Assembly: GCA_002398405.1 (NCBI GenBank)
Contig: DGYN01000102.1
Coordinates: 1 to 16,255, forward strand
Direction of reading: 5' to 3'
Origin: Caulobacteraceae bacterium UBA5005
Lineage (GTDB): Bacteria > Pseudomonadota > Alphaproteobacteria > Caulobacterales > Caulobacteraceae
Length of the DNA: 16,255 nucleotides
Below, one piece after another: positions 1 through 7,792 of this stretch; position 1 is the first letter of the stretch; each line of letters starts with the position of its first letter. Made by a program: the position numbers and the translations under genes. A model generated the notes under the pieces. That model was not told the DNA's origin and searched no databases. It saw only the letters and a list, made by a program, of their open reading frames with translations.

Positions 1-671
1 ATGCCGCCCAGGTCCACGAAGGCCCCGTAGTCGGTGATGTTCTTGACGACGCCTTCGCGGATCTCGCCCTCGGCCAACTGGGAGACCAGCTCGGTGCGCT
101 GTTCGGCGCGGGCTTCTTCGAGGATGGCGCGGCGCGAGACGACGATATTGCCGCGCGGGCGGTCCATCTTGAGGATCTGGAAGGGCTGTTCCTTGCCCAT
201 GAGCGGACCGACGTCGCGCACCGGGCGGATGTCGACTTGCGAACCGGGAAGGAAGGCGCTGGCGCCGCCGAGGTCGACGGTGAAGCCGCCCTTGACGCGG
301 CCGACGATGGAGCCGTTGACGGGCTCGCCGCGGGCGAAGACTTCTTCGAGGCGGGTCCAGGCTTCCTCGCGGCGGGCCTTTTCGCGGCTGATGACCGCTT
401 CACCCAGGGCGTTTTCGAGACGCTCGAGGAAAACCTCGACGGTGTCGCCGACCTGGATGGTCGCCTTGCCGTCTTCGCCGACGCCGAACTCGCGGGCCTG
501 GATGCGGCCTTCGGTCTTTAAGCCCACGTCGATGATGGCGAAGTCCTTTTCGAGGGCGACCACCTTGCCTTTGACAACGGTGCCTTCGGCGAAGTCCTTG
601 CCGCCCATGCTTTCGTTGAGCAGGGCCTCAAAGTCGGCCACGGAGGGGTTCATAGAGATATCGTCAGCCAT
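1..671 (-). CDS. rpsA: 30S ribosomal protein S1, N-terminal part (runs off the left edge)
   Basis: Ribosomal protein S1 binds mRNA on the small subunit and helps load structured or weak-SD messages. The reverse strand reads without a stop from an ATG at 671 to the window edge: 223 codons of a protein usually near 560 residues. The start is MADDISMNPSVADFEALL. S1/OB-fold repeats follow at about residues 28-95 (with GTVVKGKVVALEKDFAIIDVG) and 113-178 (GSIVGRVKGGFTVDLGG, then PRGNIVVSRRAILEE). A third begins near 203 (REGVVKNITDYGAFVDLGG). The reading frame, composition and position directly after cmk all fit. The 106-nt leader to cmk (672-777) could hold an rpsA promoter and the autoregulatory S1 target known in other bacteria, but I see no clear element there. 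The C-terminal repeats lie outside the window. Confidence 0.96.
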   Translation of the reverse strand, partial: MADDISMNPSVADFEALLNESMGGKDFAEGTVVKGKVVALEKDFAIIDVGLKTEGRIQAREFGVGEDGKATIQVGDTVEVFLERLENALGEAVISREKARREEAWTRLEEVFARGEPVNGSIVGRVKGGFTVDLGGASAFLPGSQVDIRPVRDVGPLMGKEQPFQILKMDRPRGNIVVSRRAILEEARAEQRTELVSQLAEGEIREGVVKNITDYGAFVDLGG

Positions 672-777
672 TTAGATCTTTCAGAGGTGATTGGAGGACG
701 CGCGCGGGCGCATCCGGTTGATCGGGAATTTAGAAGATTGTTCGCGGGGTGCGGCGGCGTCGGACAGCGCGTTTGGA

Positions 778-1422
778 TTAGCCTTTTAAGCTTCGCGCGA
801 TCTCGACGAGGCGGCGGGCCTCACGGAAGGCCGCGTCTATAGTCATTTCACTGGTGTCGAGCAAGGCCGCATCGTCGGCCATGGTCAGCGGCGCGGCGGC
901 GCGGCCGGCGTCGCGAGCGTCCCGGCGGCGGATGTCCTCCAGCACATCGTCGAAGGATAGATCCTGCTGATCCGCCAGGAGCTGCTTCCAGCGGCGCATG
1001 GCGCGCACCTCGGGCGAGGCGGTGACGAAGAGCTTAGCCCGGGCGTTGGGGGCAATCACCGTGCCGATGTCGCGGCCGTCGAGGACGGCGCCAGACGGCT
1101 GGGCCGCGAACCGCTTCTGCAGATCCAGAAGCGCGGCGCGGACGGCGGGGTGCGCGGCGACGCGGCTGGCGGCCTCGCCGGCGGAGCGGGTGCGGAATTT
1201 GGGATCCTCGATGGCGAGCGCATCAAGGGCGGAGGCGATGTCGGCGGTCGCCGCTTCGTTGTCGAGATCGTGGCCCGCCTCCTCGGCCAGGACCCCGACG
1301 GCGCGGTACAGCAGGCCGGTGTCGAGGTGGGGCAGATTGAGCTCGCGGGCCAGCTGGCTGGCCACCGTGCCCTTGCCGGAAGCGGCGGGACCATCGACCG
1401 CTATGACAAGGCCTTCGGCCAA
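778..1422 (-). CDS. cmk: Cytidylate kinase (TTG start)
   Basis: Cytosolic kinase that phosphorylates CMP and dCMP with ATP for nucleotide recycling and DNA/RNA synthesis. The 214-residue protein has the P-loop GPAASGKGT at residues 11-19, the DTGLLYRAVG substrate motif typical of Cmk just after, the DGRDIGTVIAP motif and the RRxxRDxxR lid segment (IRRRDARDAGR). Length fits the family (about 210-230). The open frame continues far upstream, antisense to gshA, but homology begins only at LVIAVDGPAASGKG. The best start is TTG at 1422, giving MAEGLVIAVDGP, preceded by GGAAGG with about 8 nt spacing; no in-frame ATG is available. It lies 106 bp upstream of rpsA, the widespread cmk-rpsA order. The common upstream neighbour aroA is absent, replaced by divergent gshA. 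Confidence 0.93.
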   Translation of the reverse strand: MAEGLVIAVDGPAASGKGTVASQLARELNLPHLDTGLLYRAVGVLAEEAGHDLDNEAATADIASALDALAIEDPKFRTRSAGEAASRVAAHPAVRAALLDLQKRFAAQPSGAVLDGRDIGTVIAPNARAKLFVTASPEVRAMRRWKQLLADQQDLSFDDVLEDIRRRDARDAGRAAAPLTMADDAALLDTSEMTIDAAFREARRLVEIARSLKG

Positions 1423-1578
1423 TTCTTTCGCCCTTCCGTCACATCTGACCAATAAAACTATTTGCGCAAAGGCTTGCGGCGCATGAGCGTGCTCGCCAAC
1501 TTGGCATTTGCCGCGCGCGCCCTTTAGCGCCAAAAAGCGCGGAACGGCCGCCAAGACAAGGCGGAAGAGGGAGTGGGA

Positions 1579-2931
1579 ATGGCCGATTGTGTGTCCGGGG
1601 AGCGGCTGACGCTCGACGACCTGACGGCCGAGTTCGCCAGGGGCGTGAAGGACGCGTCCCTCTTTTCCATCGGCGCCGAGCACGAAAAGGTGGTGTTTCA
1701 GCGGGGCTCCCTGGCCGCCGTTCCCTATGAGGGGCCGTCGGGGATCGAGGCCCTGCTGGCCGGCCTGACCCGCTTTGGCTGGGTCCCGGTGGAAGAGGGC
1801 GGCAAGGTCATTGCCCTGGTCCGCGACGGCGCCTCGGTCAGCCTGGAGCCCGCCGGGCAGTTCGAGCTTTCGGGCGCGGCGCTGCCGGATGTCCATGCGG
1901 TGCGGGCCGAGACCGAGCTGCATATCAAGGAAGCCAAGGCGGTCGGCGACCAGCTGGGGATCGGGTTTTCGGCGCTGGGCTTTACGCCCACCTGGCGGCG
2001 CGAGGACGTGCACGTCATGCCCAAGGGCCGCTACGACATCATGCGGCGGTATATGCCGCTTAAGGGGCGGCTGGGCCTCGACATGATGCTGCGCACCTGC
2101 ACGGTGCAGTCGAACCTGGACTTCAGTTCAGAGGCCGACATGGTGGCCAAGTTCCGCATGAGTTTGGCGCTGCAGCCGATCGCCACGGCCCTGATGGCCA
2201 ATTCCCCGTTCGTCGAGGGAAAGCCGACCGGACTTCTGTCCAGCCGCGCCAACGTCTGGACCGACACCGATCCGGACCGCACCGGGATGCTGGATTTCGT
2301 GTTCGAGGACGGATTCTGTTTCGAGCGGTACGCGGAGTACGCGCTCGACGTGCCGATGTATTTCGTCAAGCGCGGCGGGCGGTACATCGATGTGGCGGGG
2401 CGATCGTTCCGCGATTTCATGAAGGGCGACCTGCCGGAGCTTCCCGGCCAGTGTCCGTCGATCAAGGACTTCGGCGACCACATCACCACCATCTTTCCGG
2501 AGGTCCGCCTCAAGCAGTTCCTGGAGATGCGCGGCGCCGACACCGGGCCGGTGGATCGCATCCTTGCGCTGCAGGCATTGTGGGCGGGGGTGTTCTACGA
2601 CGAGGCGGCGCGGGATGCGGCGCTCGATCTGTGCAAGGGTTGGAGCCGCGATGATCGGGTCGGGCTTCGCCGGGACGCCTTCGTTCACGGACTGAAGGGC
2701 AAGGTCGCCGGGCGCACGATCCAGGACGTCGCCAAGGATTTTATCGCCATCGCGGCGCAGGGATTGAAGGCCCGCGCGCGGATTGAGAACGGCGAGGATG
2801 AGCGCGTTTATCTTGCGCCGCTTTCCGAAATCGCCGAGAGCGGGGTGACGCCCGCCGAGCGTCTGCTCGATCTTTATAACGGCCCCTGGCAGGGCGACGC
2901 CTCCAGGGCCTACCAAGCGACCGCCTATTGA
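1579..2931 (+). CDS. gshA: Glutamate-cysteine ligase, plant/alphaproteobacterial type
   Basis: Catalyses the first step of glutathione synthesis, ATP-dependent joining of L-glutamate and L-cysteine through the gamma carboxylate, in the cytosol. The 450-residue protein carries the SIGAEHEKVVF signature at about residues 30-40. It also has blocks typical of the plant-like GCS2 family: CTVQSNLDFSS, LALQPIATALMANSPF, KPTGLLSSRANVWTDTDPDRTG and the C-terminal YNGPWQGD. Length is normal. Two starts are possible, GTG 1573 and ATG 1579; the ATG is preferred because GAGGGAG sits 5-8 nt before it. It diverges from cmk across a 156-bp gap. Its stop overlaps the start of the next gene (TGATG), so the two are probably translationally coupled. 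Confidence 0.95.
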   Translation: MADCVSGERLTLDDLTAEFARGVKDASLFSIGAEHEKVVFQRGSLAAVPYEGPSGIEALLAGLTRFGWVPVEEGGKVIALVRDGASVSLEPAGQFELSGAALPDVHAVRAETELHIKEAKAVGDQLGIGFSALGFTPTWRREDVHVMPKGRYDIMRRYMPLKGRLGLDMMLRTCTVQSNLDFSSEADMVAKFRMSLALQPIATALMANSPFVEGKPTGLLSSRANVWTDTDPDRTGMLDFVFEDGFCFERYAEYALDVPMYFVKRGGRYIDVAGRSFRDFMKGDLPELPGQCPSIKDFGDHITTIFPEVRLKQFLEMRGADTGPVDRILALQALWAGVFYDEAARDAALDLCKGWSRDDRVGLRRDAFVHGLKGKVAGRTIQDVAKDFIAIAAQGLKARARIENGEDERVYLAPLSEIAESGVTPAERLLDLYNGPWQGDASRAYQATAY

Positions 2932-3410
2932 TGCTGAGCCTGATCGCCTTCCTTTTGCTGCAGCAGCCGCCGGCCGCCGCGCCGCCGGCCCCGCCGCCGC
3001 CGACCCCTGAGTTCCGGTCTAGCGACCTGCCCAACCTGAATATCGAGCGCAAACAGGCCGCGGCCTTCCGCACCGACGTCATCGAACTGCCTCTGGAGCC
3101 CAAGGGCCAGGTGGGCGGGAGGCTGGAGTTCAAGGTGCGGATGAAGGCCGGCGACGCCATGGTCTACGGCCTGATCGCCTCCGGCGCGGTGGTCTCGGAG
3201 TTCCACGGCGAGGCCGAGGTCAACCGGGCGGTGATGTTCTACCGCGAGGAGAAGGCCATGACGACGACCCACGGCCAGTTTGTCGCCCCCATGGACGGCA
3301 TCCACGGCTGGTACCTTGCCAACACCACCGACCAGAAGGTGACCGTGCGCATTCAGCTGGCCGGTTATTATCTGCGTGACCCGGGGCTGATCCTGATCAA
3401 TCGGCCGTAG
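2931..3410 (+). CDS. Small secreted or membrane-anchored protein coupled to gshA
   Basis: A 159-residue protein with a short hydrophobic N-terminus (LSLIAFLLL, residues 2-10) and an Ala/Pro-rich linker (about 11-27). A soluble domain follows, with the motifs FRTDVIELPLEP, VRMKAGDAMVYG, SEFHGE, APMDGIHGWYLANTTDQKVTVRIQLAGYY. From memory this resembles small proteobacterial proteins annotated as 'transmembrane anchor protein', which share the GDxxVY...FHGE...DGIHGWYWEN pattern; their function is unknown to me. The N-terminus suggests periplasmic exposure, but the hydrophobic core is short and could be a weak signal peptide or anchor. ATG 2931 shares its A with the gshA stop, so translation probably depends on gshA ribosomes. 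The stop lies 1 bp from the convergent esterase stop. Confidence 0.8.
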   Translation: MLSLIAFLLLQQPPAAAPPAPPPPTPEFRSSDLPNLNIERKQAAAFRTDVIELPLEPKGQVGGRLEFKVRMKAGDAMVYGLIASGAVVSEFHGEAEVNRAVMFYREEKAMTTTHGQFVAPMDGIHGWYLANTTDQKVTVRIQLAGYYLRDPGLILINRP

Positions 3411-3411
3411 C

Positions 3412-4962
3412 CTAAGGCCTGCGCCGAAACTCTTCAGTAAGCAGATCAAAAGCGGCCGCCCGCGGCGGCTTGCGGACCTGGACCTTTGGCGCGAACTCCA
3501 TCTGCAGGTCGGTGGCCGGATCGTAGGCGGGCCAGTCCGGCGCGGGGGCGCAGGCGGGCTTGCCGGTCTTGGCAAAGGAGACCCAGCAGGCGGACATCAT
3601 CGAAGAGATCGCCCGGTCCTCGCTGGTCATGCCGGCGGCCAGGAGGGGCGCGCTTTTCCAGGTCTGGAAGACATAGGGAATTTCCGAGCCGTGGTTGGCG
3701 CCGGGCAGGACCGAGCGGCGAGCCGCGGCGACATAGTCGAAATAGTAGAGGTAGCTTGGCGCCCCCTTGGCCGCCTGCCCTGCCACCCAGCGGGACGGGG
3801 CGACGAAGACGAGGTCGCCCATGGCTTGGCGCTGGAACTCGGCCGGCTCGGGCGCCTCATAGAGACGGCGCAGCTGGACGATCCTTGGACCCACCGCCAG
3901 CGCCAGGGCGCCCTGCGGCACGCCAAGCGTCGCAAGTACGCTGGCCTCATTGGAATTGGCGCCGACGATCAGCGGGACATCGTGCGCCTTCCCCGCCTGA
4001 AAAACCTCGAAGGGGGCTTCGGTGACCAGGCGCCCATCGATGAAGGGGCCAAAACCGAGGCCGCCGCCCGCCCGGCCAGCCGTCGGGGCGCCGCCCTGAA
4101 TGCCGCCCTGGGCGCGAACCCAGGCGGAGGCCGGTGTACGGCGAAGGTCGGAGAGGCTGGCGTCGGCGGGCGCGCCGAGGGGGCGGAAATAGGCGACGCC
4201 ACGCTGTTCGTTTTCGGCAAGGCCAATGGGCCGCTGCAGGCCGCCGCCGGACTCAATGATGGCCTTGGAGAAGAGGCCTTTCGCCTTAGGGTTGGTCAGC
4301 AGATAGACGAGGCTCGCGCCGCCGGCGCTTTCGCCAAAGGCGGTGACGTTTTTCGGGTCTCCCCCGAAGGCGGCGATGTTGTCCTGGACCCACTGCAGGG
4401 CGGCGATCTGGTCCATGAGGCCATAGTTGCCGAGGGGCTCGTCGGGCTTGGCCGCCGCCGTGAGCGCGGGATGGGCGAAGAAGCCCAACAGGCCCAGGCG
4501 GTAGTTGATGGTCACCAGGACGACGCCCTGCCTTGCGAACTCCGCTCCGTCGTAGAGCGGCGCGCCGCTGTAGCCGAGGCGGAAGGCGCCGCCGTGAATC
4601 CAGACCATGACCGGCAGGTTCTTGGCGCCCGCGGGCGCGTAGACATTGAGCGTCAGGCAATCCTCGCTCTGCGTGGGCGGGGCGCCGACCCCGCCGCCGT
4701 CACCACGCTCCGGCTGAGGACAGGCGGGGCCGATCCTGTCCGCGGCCTTGACCTCCAGCCAGGGCGCCGGGGGCTTGGGCGGCGCCCAGCGCAGGTCGCC
4801 CACCGGCGGAGCGGCGTAGGGAACGCCCTTCCAGGACAAAACCCCGGCGGCTTCAACGCCGCGCAGTTGACCAGACGCGATCTTCACCGTCTGAGCCTGG
4901 GCCGCGCAGGCGAATACCAGGAGACCGGTGAGCAGCGTCGCGAGCTGGAGGAAGACGCGCAT
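3412..4962 (-). CDS. Secreted type-B carboxylesterase (alpha/beta hydrolase)
   Basis: Predicted exported serine esterase of the carboxylesterase/para-nitrobenzyl esterase family, hydrolysing carboxylic esters; the natural substrate cannot be told. The 516-residue protein begins with a Sec signal peptide (hydrophobic 4-20, likely cleavage after AQA at residue 23). It has the oxyanion-hole WIHGGAF (121-127), the nucleophile elbow FGESAGGAS with Ser212, the acid Glu339 in GANSNEAS and His424 in GANHGSEIPY. The full catalytic triad is therefore present. EDCLTLNVYAP (100-110) is the second family signature. Length is typical. It starts 3 bp after the stop of the DUF1254 gene, so both are probably on one transcript. 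The 3' end faces the gshA-coupled gene with a 1-bp gap. Confidence 0.93.
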   Translation of the reverse strand: MRVFLQLATLLTGLLVFACAAQAQTVKIASGQLRGVEAAGVLSWKGVPYAAPPVGDLRWAPPKPPAPWLEVKAADRIGPACPQPERGDGGGVGAPPTQSEDCLTLNVYAPAGAKNLPVMVWIHGGAFRLGYSGAPLYDGAEFARQGVVLVTINYRLGLLGFFAHPALTAAAKPDEPLGNYGLMDQIAALQWVQDNIAAFGGDPKNVTAFGESAGGASLVYLLTNPKAKGLFSKAIIESGGGLQRPIGLAENEQRGVAYFRPLGAPADASLSDLRRTPASAWVRAQGGIQGGAPTAGRAGGGLGFGPFIDGRLVTEAPFEVFQAGKAHDVPLIVGANSNEASVLATLGVPQGALALAVGPRIVQLRRLYEAPEPAEFQRQAMGDLVFVAPSRWVAGQAAKGAPSYLYYFDYVAAARRSVLPGANHGSEIPYVFQTWKSAPLLAAGMTSEDRAISSMMSACWVSFAKTGKPACAPAPDWPAYDPATDLQMEFAPKVQVRKPPRAAAFDLLTEEFRRRP

Positions 4963-4965
4963 GGG

Positions 4966-6288
4966 TCAGACCTGGCTCAGGGCCGGCACGCGCCAGCGCC
5001 GTTCGAGAAGCTCGCGCTTGGGCAGATAGGCGCGCAGGGCAAGTCGCATCGGCCCGGCGGGCGCTGGCAGCCAATTGGCGGCGAAGCGGCCCTGCGGCCG
5101 TTCGCGCTGAATCAGTATGGGGATTGAGCCGTCATCATCGCGCGCCAGGCCCGGGGTGCGGTCGCCGATGGCGAAGCGGTTGATGGGGTTTTCGACCAGG
5201 AAATAGCGGCCGTCGGGCTCGGCCTGGTACATGGTCAAGGACCAGAAGGCCTCGGCGGGAACGCCGCCGGGGGGTACGCGCCAAAGGAACTTCTGCGCGC
5301 CGGTGAGGCGCGAGCCGTCCGGGGCGAAGTTGGCGTGGAAGTACATGGCCTCTTCTTCACCCAGGGCCGCGAGCCCTCCCAGGGCGGTGGAGGCGCGGAG
5401 GCGGTCGTTGGTCCCGAAATCACCGACGCCCTTTTCCTGATAGCTCCAGCCATCGACGATATTGCTGCGGTATTGGAAGGCCTCGCGCAGCGCCTGCTGG
5501 CCCTTGGGCAGATAGTCGCGCCAGGCGGCCAAGACCTCCGGGGAAGCGGGGGCGCCGATGCCCTGGGCGGCGAAACGGCGGGCGCGGGCGGTGTGCCCCT
5601 GACCGCCGGGCGAACGGGTGAGGATGTCATTGACGACCCCCAGGAAAACGGCCGGGTCATTGACGTCACTGGCGCGAACGCCAAAGGACCGGGGGGTCCG
5701 GCCGGGGGAGGCGCTGACCCTGATCCGGCTCTGAAAATTCCGGACGGCGGCCATGGAAGGTTCCGAGGGCCCGTCGACCACCACGCGGCCGAGCATCCAG
5801 ACATCGTTGGTGGTGGAGCGGATCACGGTGACGCCGCCGCCGGGCGCCTCGCCCCGCCACCCGGGGCCCACGATCCAGAAGACGCCCCCCTGCCCTTTGG
5901 TGGCGCGGGTTCCGATGTAGGCGAAGTTATCGGTGAACGCGTCCATGAAGGCGATGGAAAAGTACCGGTCCGTGCTGGTCGGCGAGACGACCTCCACCGG
6001 TCCGCCGGAGAGCTCCAGAAAGGCCGAGGAATAGACGGTGTCGTTGTTGGGGGCGGTGACCTGACGGGCGGTGTGGTCCGCCAGCTGGGCGCGGTGGCTC
6101 AACTGATTCAACAGGCCGGGCCGGCCGGCCACCGCTCCCGATCGCTCCTGTGCCGTGCGGGCGAATTCATAGAGGGTGAAGCCGTAGAAGAAGGCCGCCT
6201 GCAGGGAATCGGCCGGAGCCGTGGTTGCACAGCCCGCCAGGGCCAAACCCGCGGCTCCGAAGAGCGCCTCACGCCGCGCCAGTTCCAT
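4966..6288 (-). CDS. DUF1254/DUF1214 domain lipoprotein
   Basis: A 440-residue protein of unknown biochemical role. The N-terminus has arginines at 5-6 (ARREALF), a hydrophobic stretch and a lipobox LALAGC with Cys20, so it is a predicted lipoprotein; Tat export is possible but not certain. The DUF1254 half is seen at about residues 30-170: APNNDTVYSSAFLELSG, DRYFSIAFMDAFTDNFAYIGTRAT, STTNDVWMLGRVVVDGP. The DUF1214 half is at about 290-430: AFWSLTMYQAEPDGRYF, NPINRFAIGDRTPGL, DDGSIPILIQ, ANWLPAPAGPMRLALRAYLPK. Both domains have the normal order and the length fits two-domain members. It is the first gene of a pair with the secreted carboxylesterase 3 bp downstream, suggesting a shared periplasmic or outer-membrane task. 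Start ATG 6288 has GAGG about 7 nt upstream. Confidence 0.9.
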   Translation of the reverse strand: MELARREALFGAAGLALAGCATTAPADSLQAAFFYGFTLYEFARTAQERSGAVAGRPGLLNQLSHRAQLADHTARQVTAPNNDTVYSSAFLELSGGPVEVVSPTSTDRYFSIAFMDAFTDNFAYIGTRATKGQGGVFWIVGPGWRGEAPGGGVTVIRSTTNDVWMLGRVVVDGPSEPSMAAVRNFQSRIRVSASPGRTPRSFGVRASDVNDPAVFLGVVNDILTRSPGGQGHTARARRFAAQGIGAPASPEVLAAWRDYLPKGQQALREAFQYRSNIVDGWSYQEKGVGDFGTNDRLRASTALGGLAALGEEEAMYFHANFAPDGSRLTGAQKFLWRVPPGGVPAEAFWSLTMYQAEPDGRYFLVENPINRFAIGDRTPGLARDDDGSIPILIQRERPQGRFAANWLPAPAGPMRLALRAYLPKRELLERRWRVPALSQV

Positions 6289-6388
6289 GAAAGGCCTCGT
6301 GTCCGTAGCGATGGGAAACGAGCTTAGCCCGGCGCAGGTTGGGCGGGAAGACGTTGCAACTTGGCCGCGCGCGGGCGAACCTCAACCC

Positions 6389-7792
6389 ATGGCGGGGCGG
6401 AAGACAAGGCGATTGGCGGGCGTTCTGGCGGCGGTGGCATGGCTCTGCGCATCGATGGACGCGTTCGCCTGCGCCGCGCCGGGCGAACTCAAAGTATCGG
6501 CCGGCGAGCGGCGGGCCGTGGGGCGGATCAGCCCCTACTACGAAGGCCTGATAGCCAGGTTGCGCACAGCGGCGCAGAGTACTGGAACGGATGCGCTCGC
6601 CCTGCGCCGAGCCGTCCAGGCGGGCCAGCTGCCAGGCGACCGCCGCGAACCCAACATGTACGTCGCGCGCTTCTCGCCGCCGCAGAGGACGCCGCTCGGC
6701 CAGCGCAGCGCGGCAGGCGTATCGGTGGTGCTGACGCCGGAGTTGCTGAGCACGGTCTGGATCGGCCGTCCTGAAAACCCGATGTTCGCCTCGGCGGTCA
6801 GCAACTATGTGCCCGTCGGGGTGGGGCTGGCCATGATCGCTCCGCCGGTGCTGAACGAGTGGTTCGCTGACGTGGAGCTGGTGACCGACGCCGCCAAGGC
6901 GCGACATGGCCTGGTCCTGCAGGTCACCGGGTTCGACTACAAATATGCCTACACGGGCTTGGCCGAGCAGGTGACGAGTTCCGATCTCGTGCTGGGCGTG
7001 AACGCCTGCCTGAACGGAAAACTGCTCTACAGCACGGCGTTCAAGGCGACCTACACCTCGCCCTTCGGCGAGACCGACTACACTATGGTCGTGGAGACCA
7101 CCGAGGGCCTGACGCGAACCCTGGCCGAAGCCGCGAAAGGCGTGCAGGCGAGCGAGGGCGTGAGCGCGTATCTGGCTGCGCCGTTCGCCGGCCCTCCGAC
7201 CCGGAGGGCGGCGATCGGCAAGGACATGACGCCGCTGGGACCGGCCGGGCAGGCCATGAACGTCGAAGCCCTGAACCGCAATCTGATCAGCCGCGCCGAA
7301 CGGGGCAACGCCCAGGCGCAGTTCGACCTTGCCGCCGCCTATCACCAGGGAACGCGGGGGCTCCCGCAGGATGCTGCTCAGGCCCGGTCATGGTTCAGCA
7401 AGGCAGCCGATCAGGGCCACGCGCTCGCTCAGGCCAATCTGGGCAACTACCACAGACAGGGACTCGGCGGGCTGACGCCCGACGATGCGGCGGCCGCGGT
7501 CTGGTACGCGCGGGCCGCGGCTCAAGAGATTCCGGCGGCGCAGGCCAATCTCGGGATGTTCTACGCTGCGGGCAGAGGCGGCCTTCCCAAGGACGACCGT
7601 CAGGCGGCGCGCCTGTACAGCCTGGCGGCCGAAGCCGGAGAGCCGTCGGCCGTATACGCCCTCGGCCAGTTCTATGAGGAAGGCCTTGGCGGCTTGCCCA
7701 AGAACGCCGCAGAGGCCCTGCGTCTGTATCGCTTCGCGGCGGACCGCGGACATCAGGGCGCGCGGGCGCGGGTCGCGGCCTTGGGCGGCTAG
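6389..7792 (+). CDS. Exported Sel1-like repeat (SLR) protein
   Basis: A 467-residue protein with a signal peptide (basic RKTRR, hydrophobic 9-22, likely cleavage after AFA at residue 27). An N-terminal domain of about 270 residues, which I do not recognise, is followed by four complete 37-residue Sel1-like repeats (303-339, 340-376, 377-413, 414-450) and a partial fifth (451-467). The repeats share the AxxGxxxAQxxLGxxY...G.GGLPKD..A...Y..A pattern. Extracytoplasmic SLR proteins are generally protein-binding scaffolds, some involved in envelope signalling; no partner can be named here. The open frame extends upstream to 6221, but that part overlaps the divergent DUF1254 gene, and only ATG 6389 gives a good signal peptide; its SD is poor. 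The stop TAG shares a CTAG with the convergent DUF427 gene. Confidence 0.86.
   Translation: MAGRKTRRLAGVLAAVAWLCASMDAFACAAPGELKVSAGERRAVGRISPYYEGLIARLRTAAQSTGTDALALRRAVQAGQLPGDRREPNMYVARFSPPQRTPLGQRSAAGVSVVLTPELLSTVWIGRPENPMFASAVSNYVPVGVGLAMIAPPVLNEWFADVELVTDAAKARHGLVLQVTGFDYKYAYTGLAEQVTSSDLVLGVNACLNGKLLYSTAFKATYTSPFGETDYTMVVETTEGLTRTLAEAAKGVQASEGVSAYLAAPFAGPPTRRAAIGKDMTPLGPAGQAMNVEALNRNLISRAERGNAQAQFDLAAAYHQGTRGLPQDAAQARSWFSKAADQGHALAQANLGNYHRQGLGGLTPDDAAAAVWYARAAAQEIPAAQANLGMFYAAGRGGLPKDDRQAARLYSLAAEAGEPSAVYALGQFYEEGLGGLPKNAAEALRLYRFAADRGHQGARARVAALGG

Noticed and set aside
1527..1540. GCGC-CAAAAA-GCGC as an operator or terminator
   Set aside because: Only 4-bp arms in a GC-rich region; expected by chance and without a T-tract on the relevant side.
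1423..2013. N-terminal extension of the cmk reading frame
   Set aside because: It runs antisense through the strongly supported gshA gene, and Cmk similarity begins only at LVIAVDGPAASGKG; a TTG with an SD explains the start.
3691..5127. A 478-codon plus-strand open frame
   Set aside because: It is wholly antisense to the carboxylesterase and the end of the DUF1254 gene, has no recognisable domain and has low-complexity composition typical of the third-position GC shadow.
5335..6327. A 330-codon plus-strand open frame
   Set aside because: Antisense to the DUF1254/DUF1214 gene, Gly/Ala-rich with no family motif.
6269..7345. A 358-codon minus-strand open frame
   Set aside because: Antisense to the SLR gene, which has a signal peptide and clear repeats; this frame has neither motif nor RBS.
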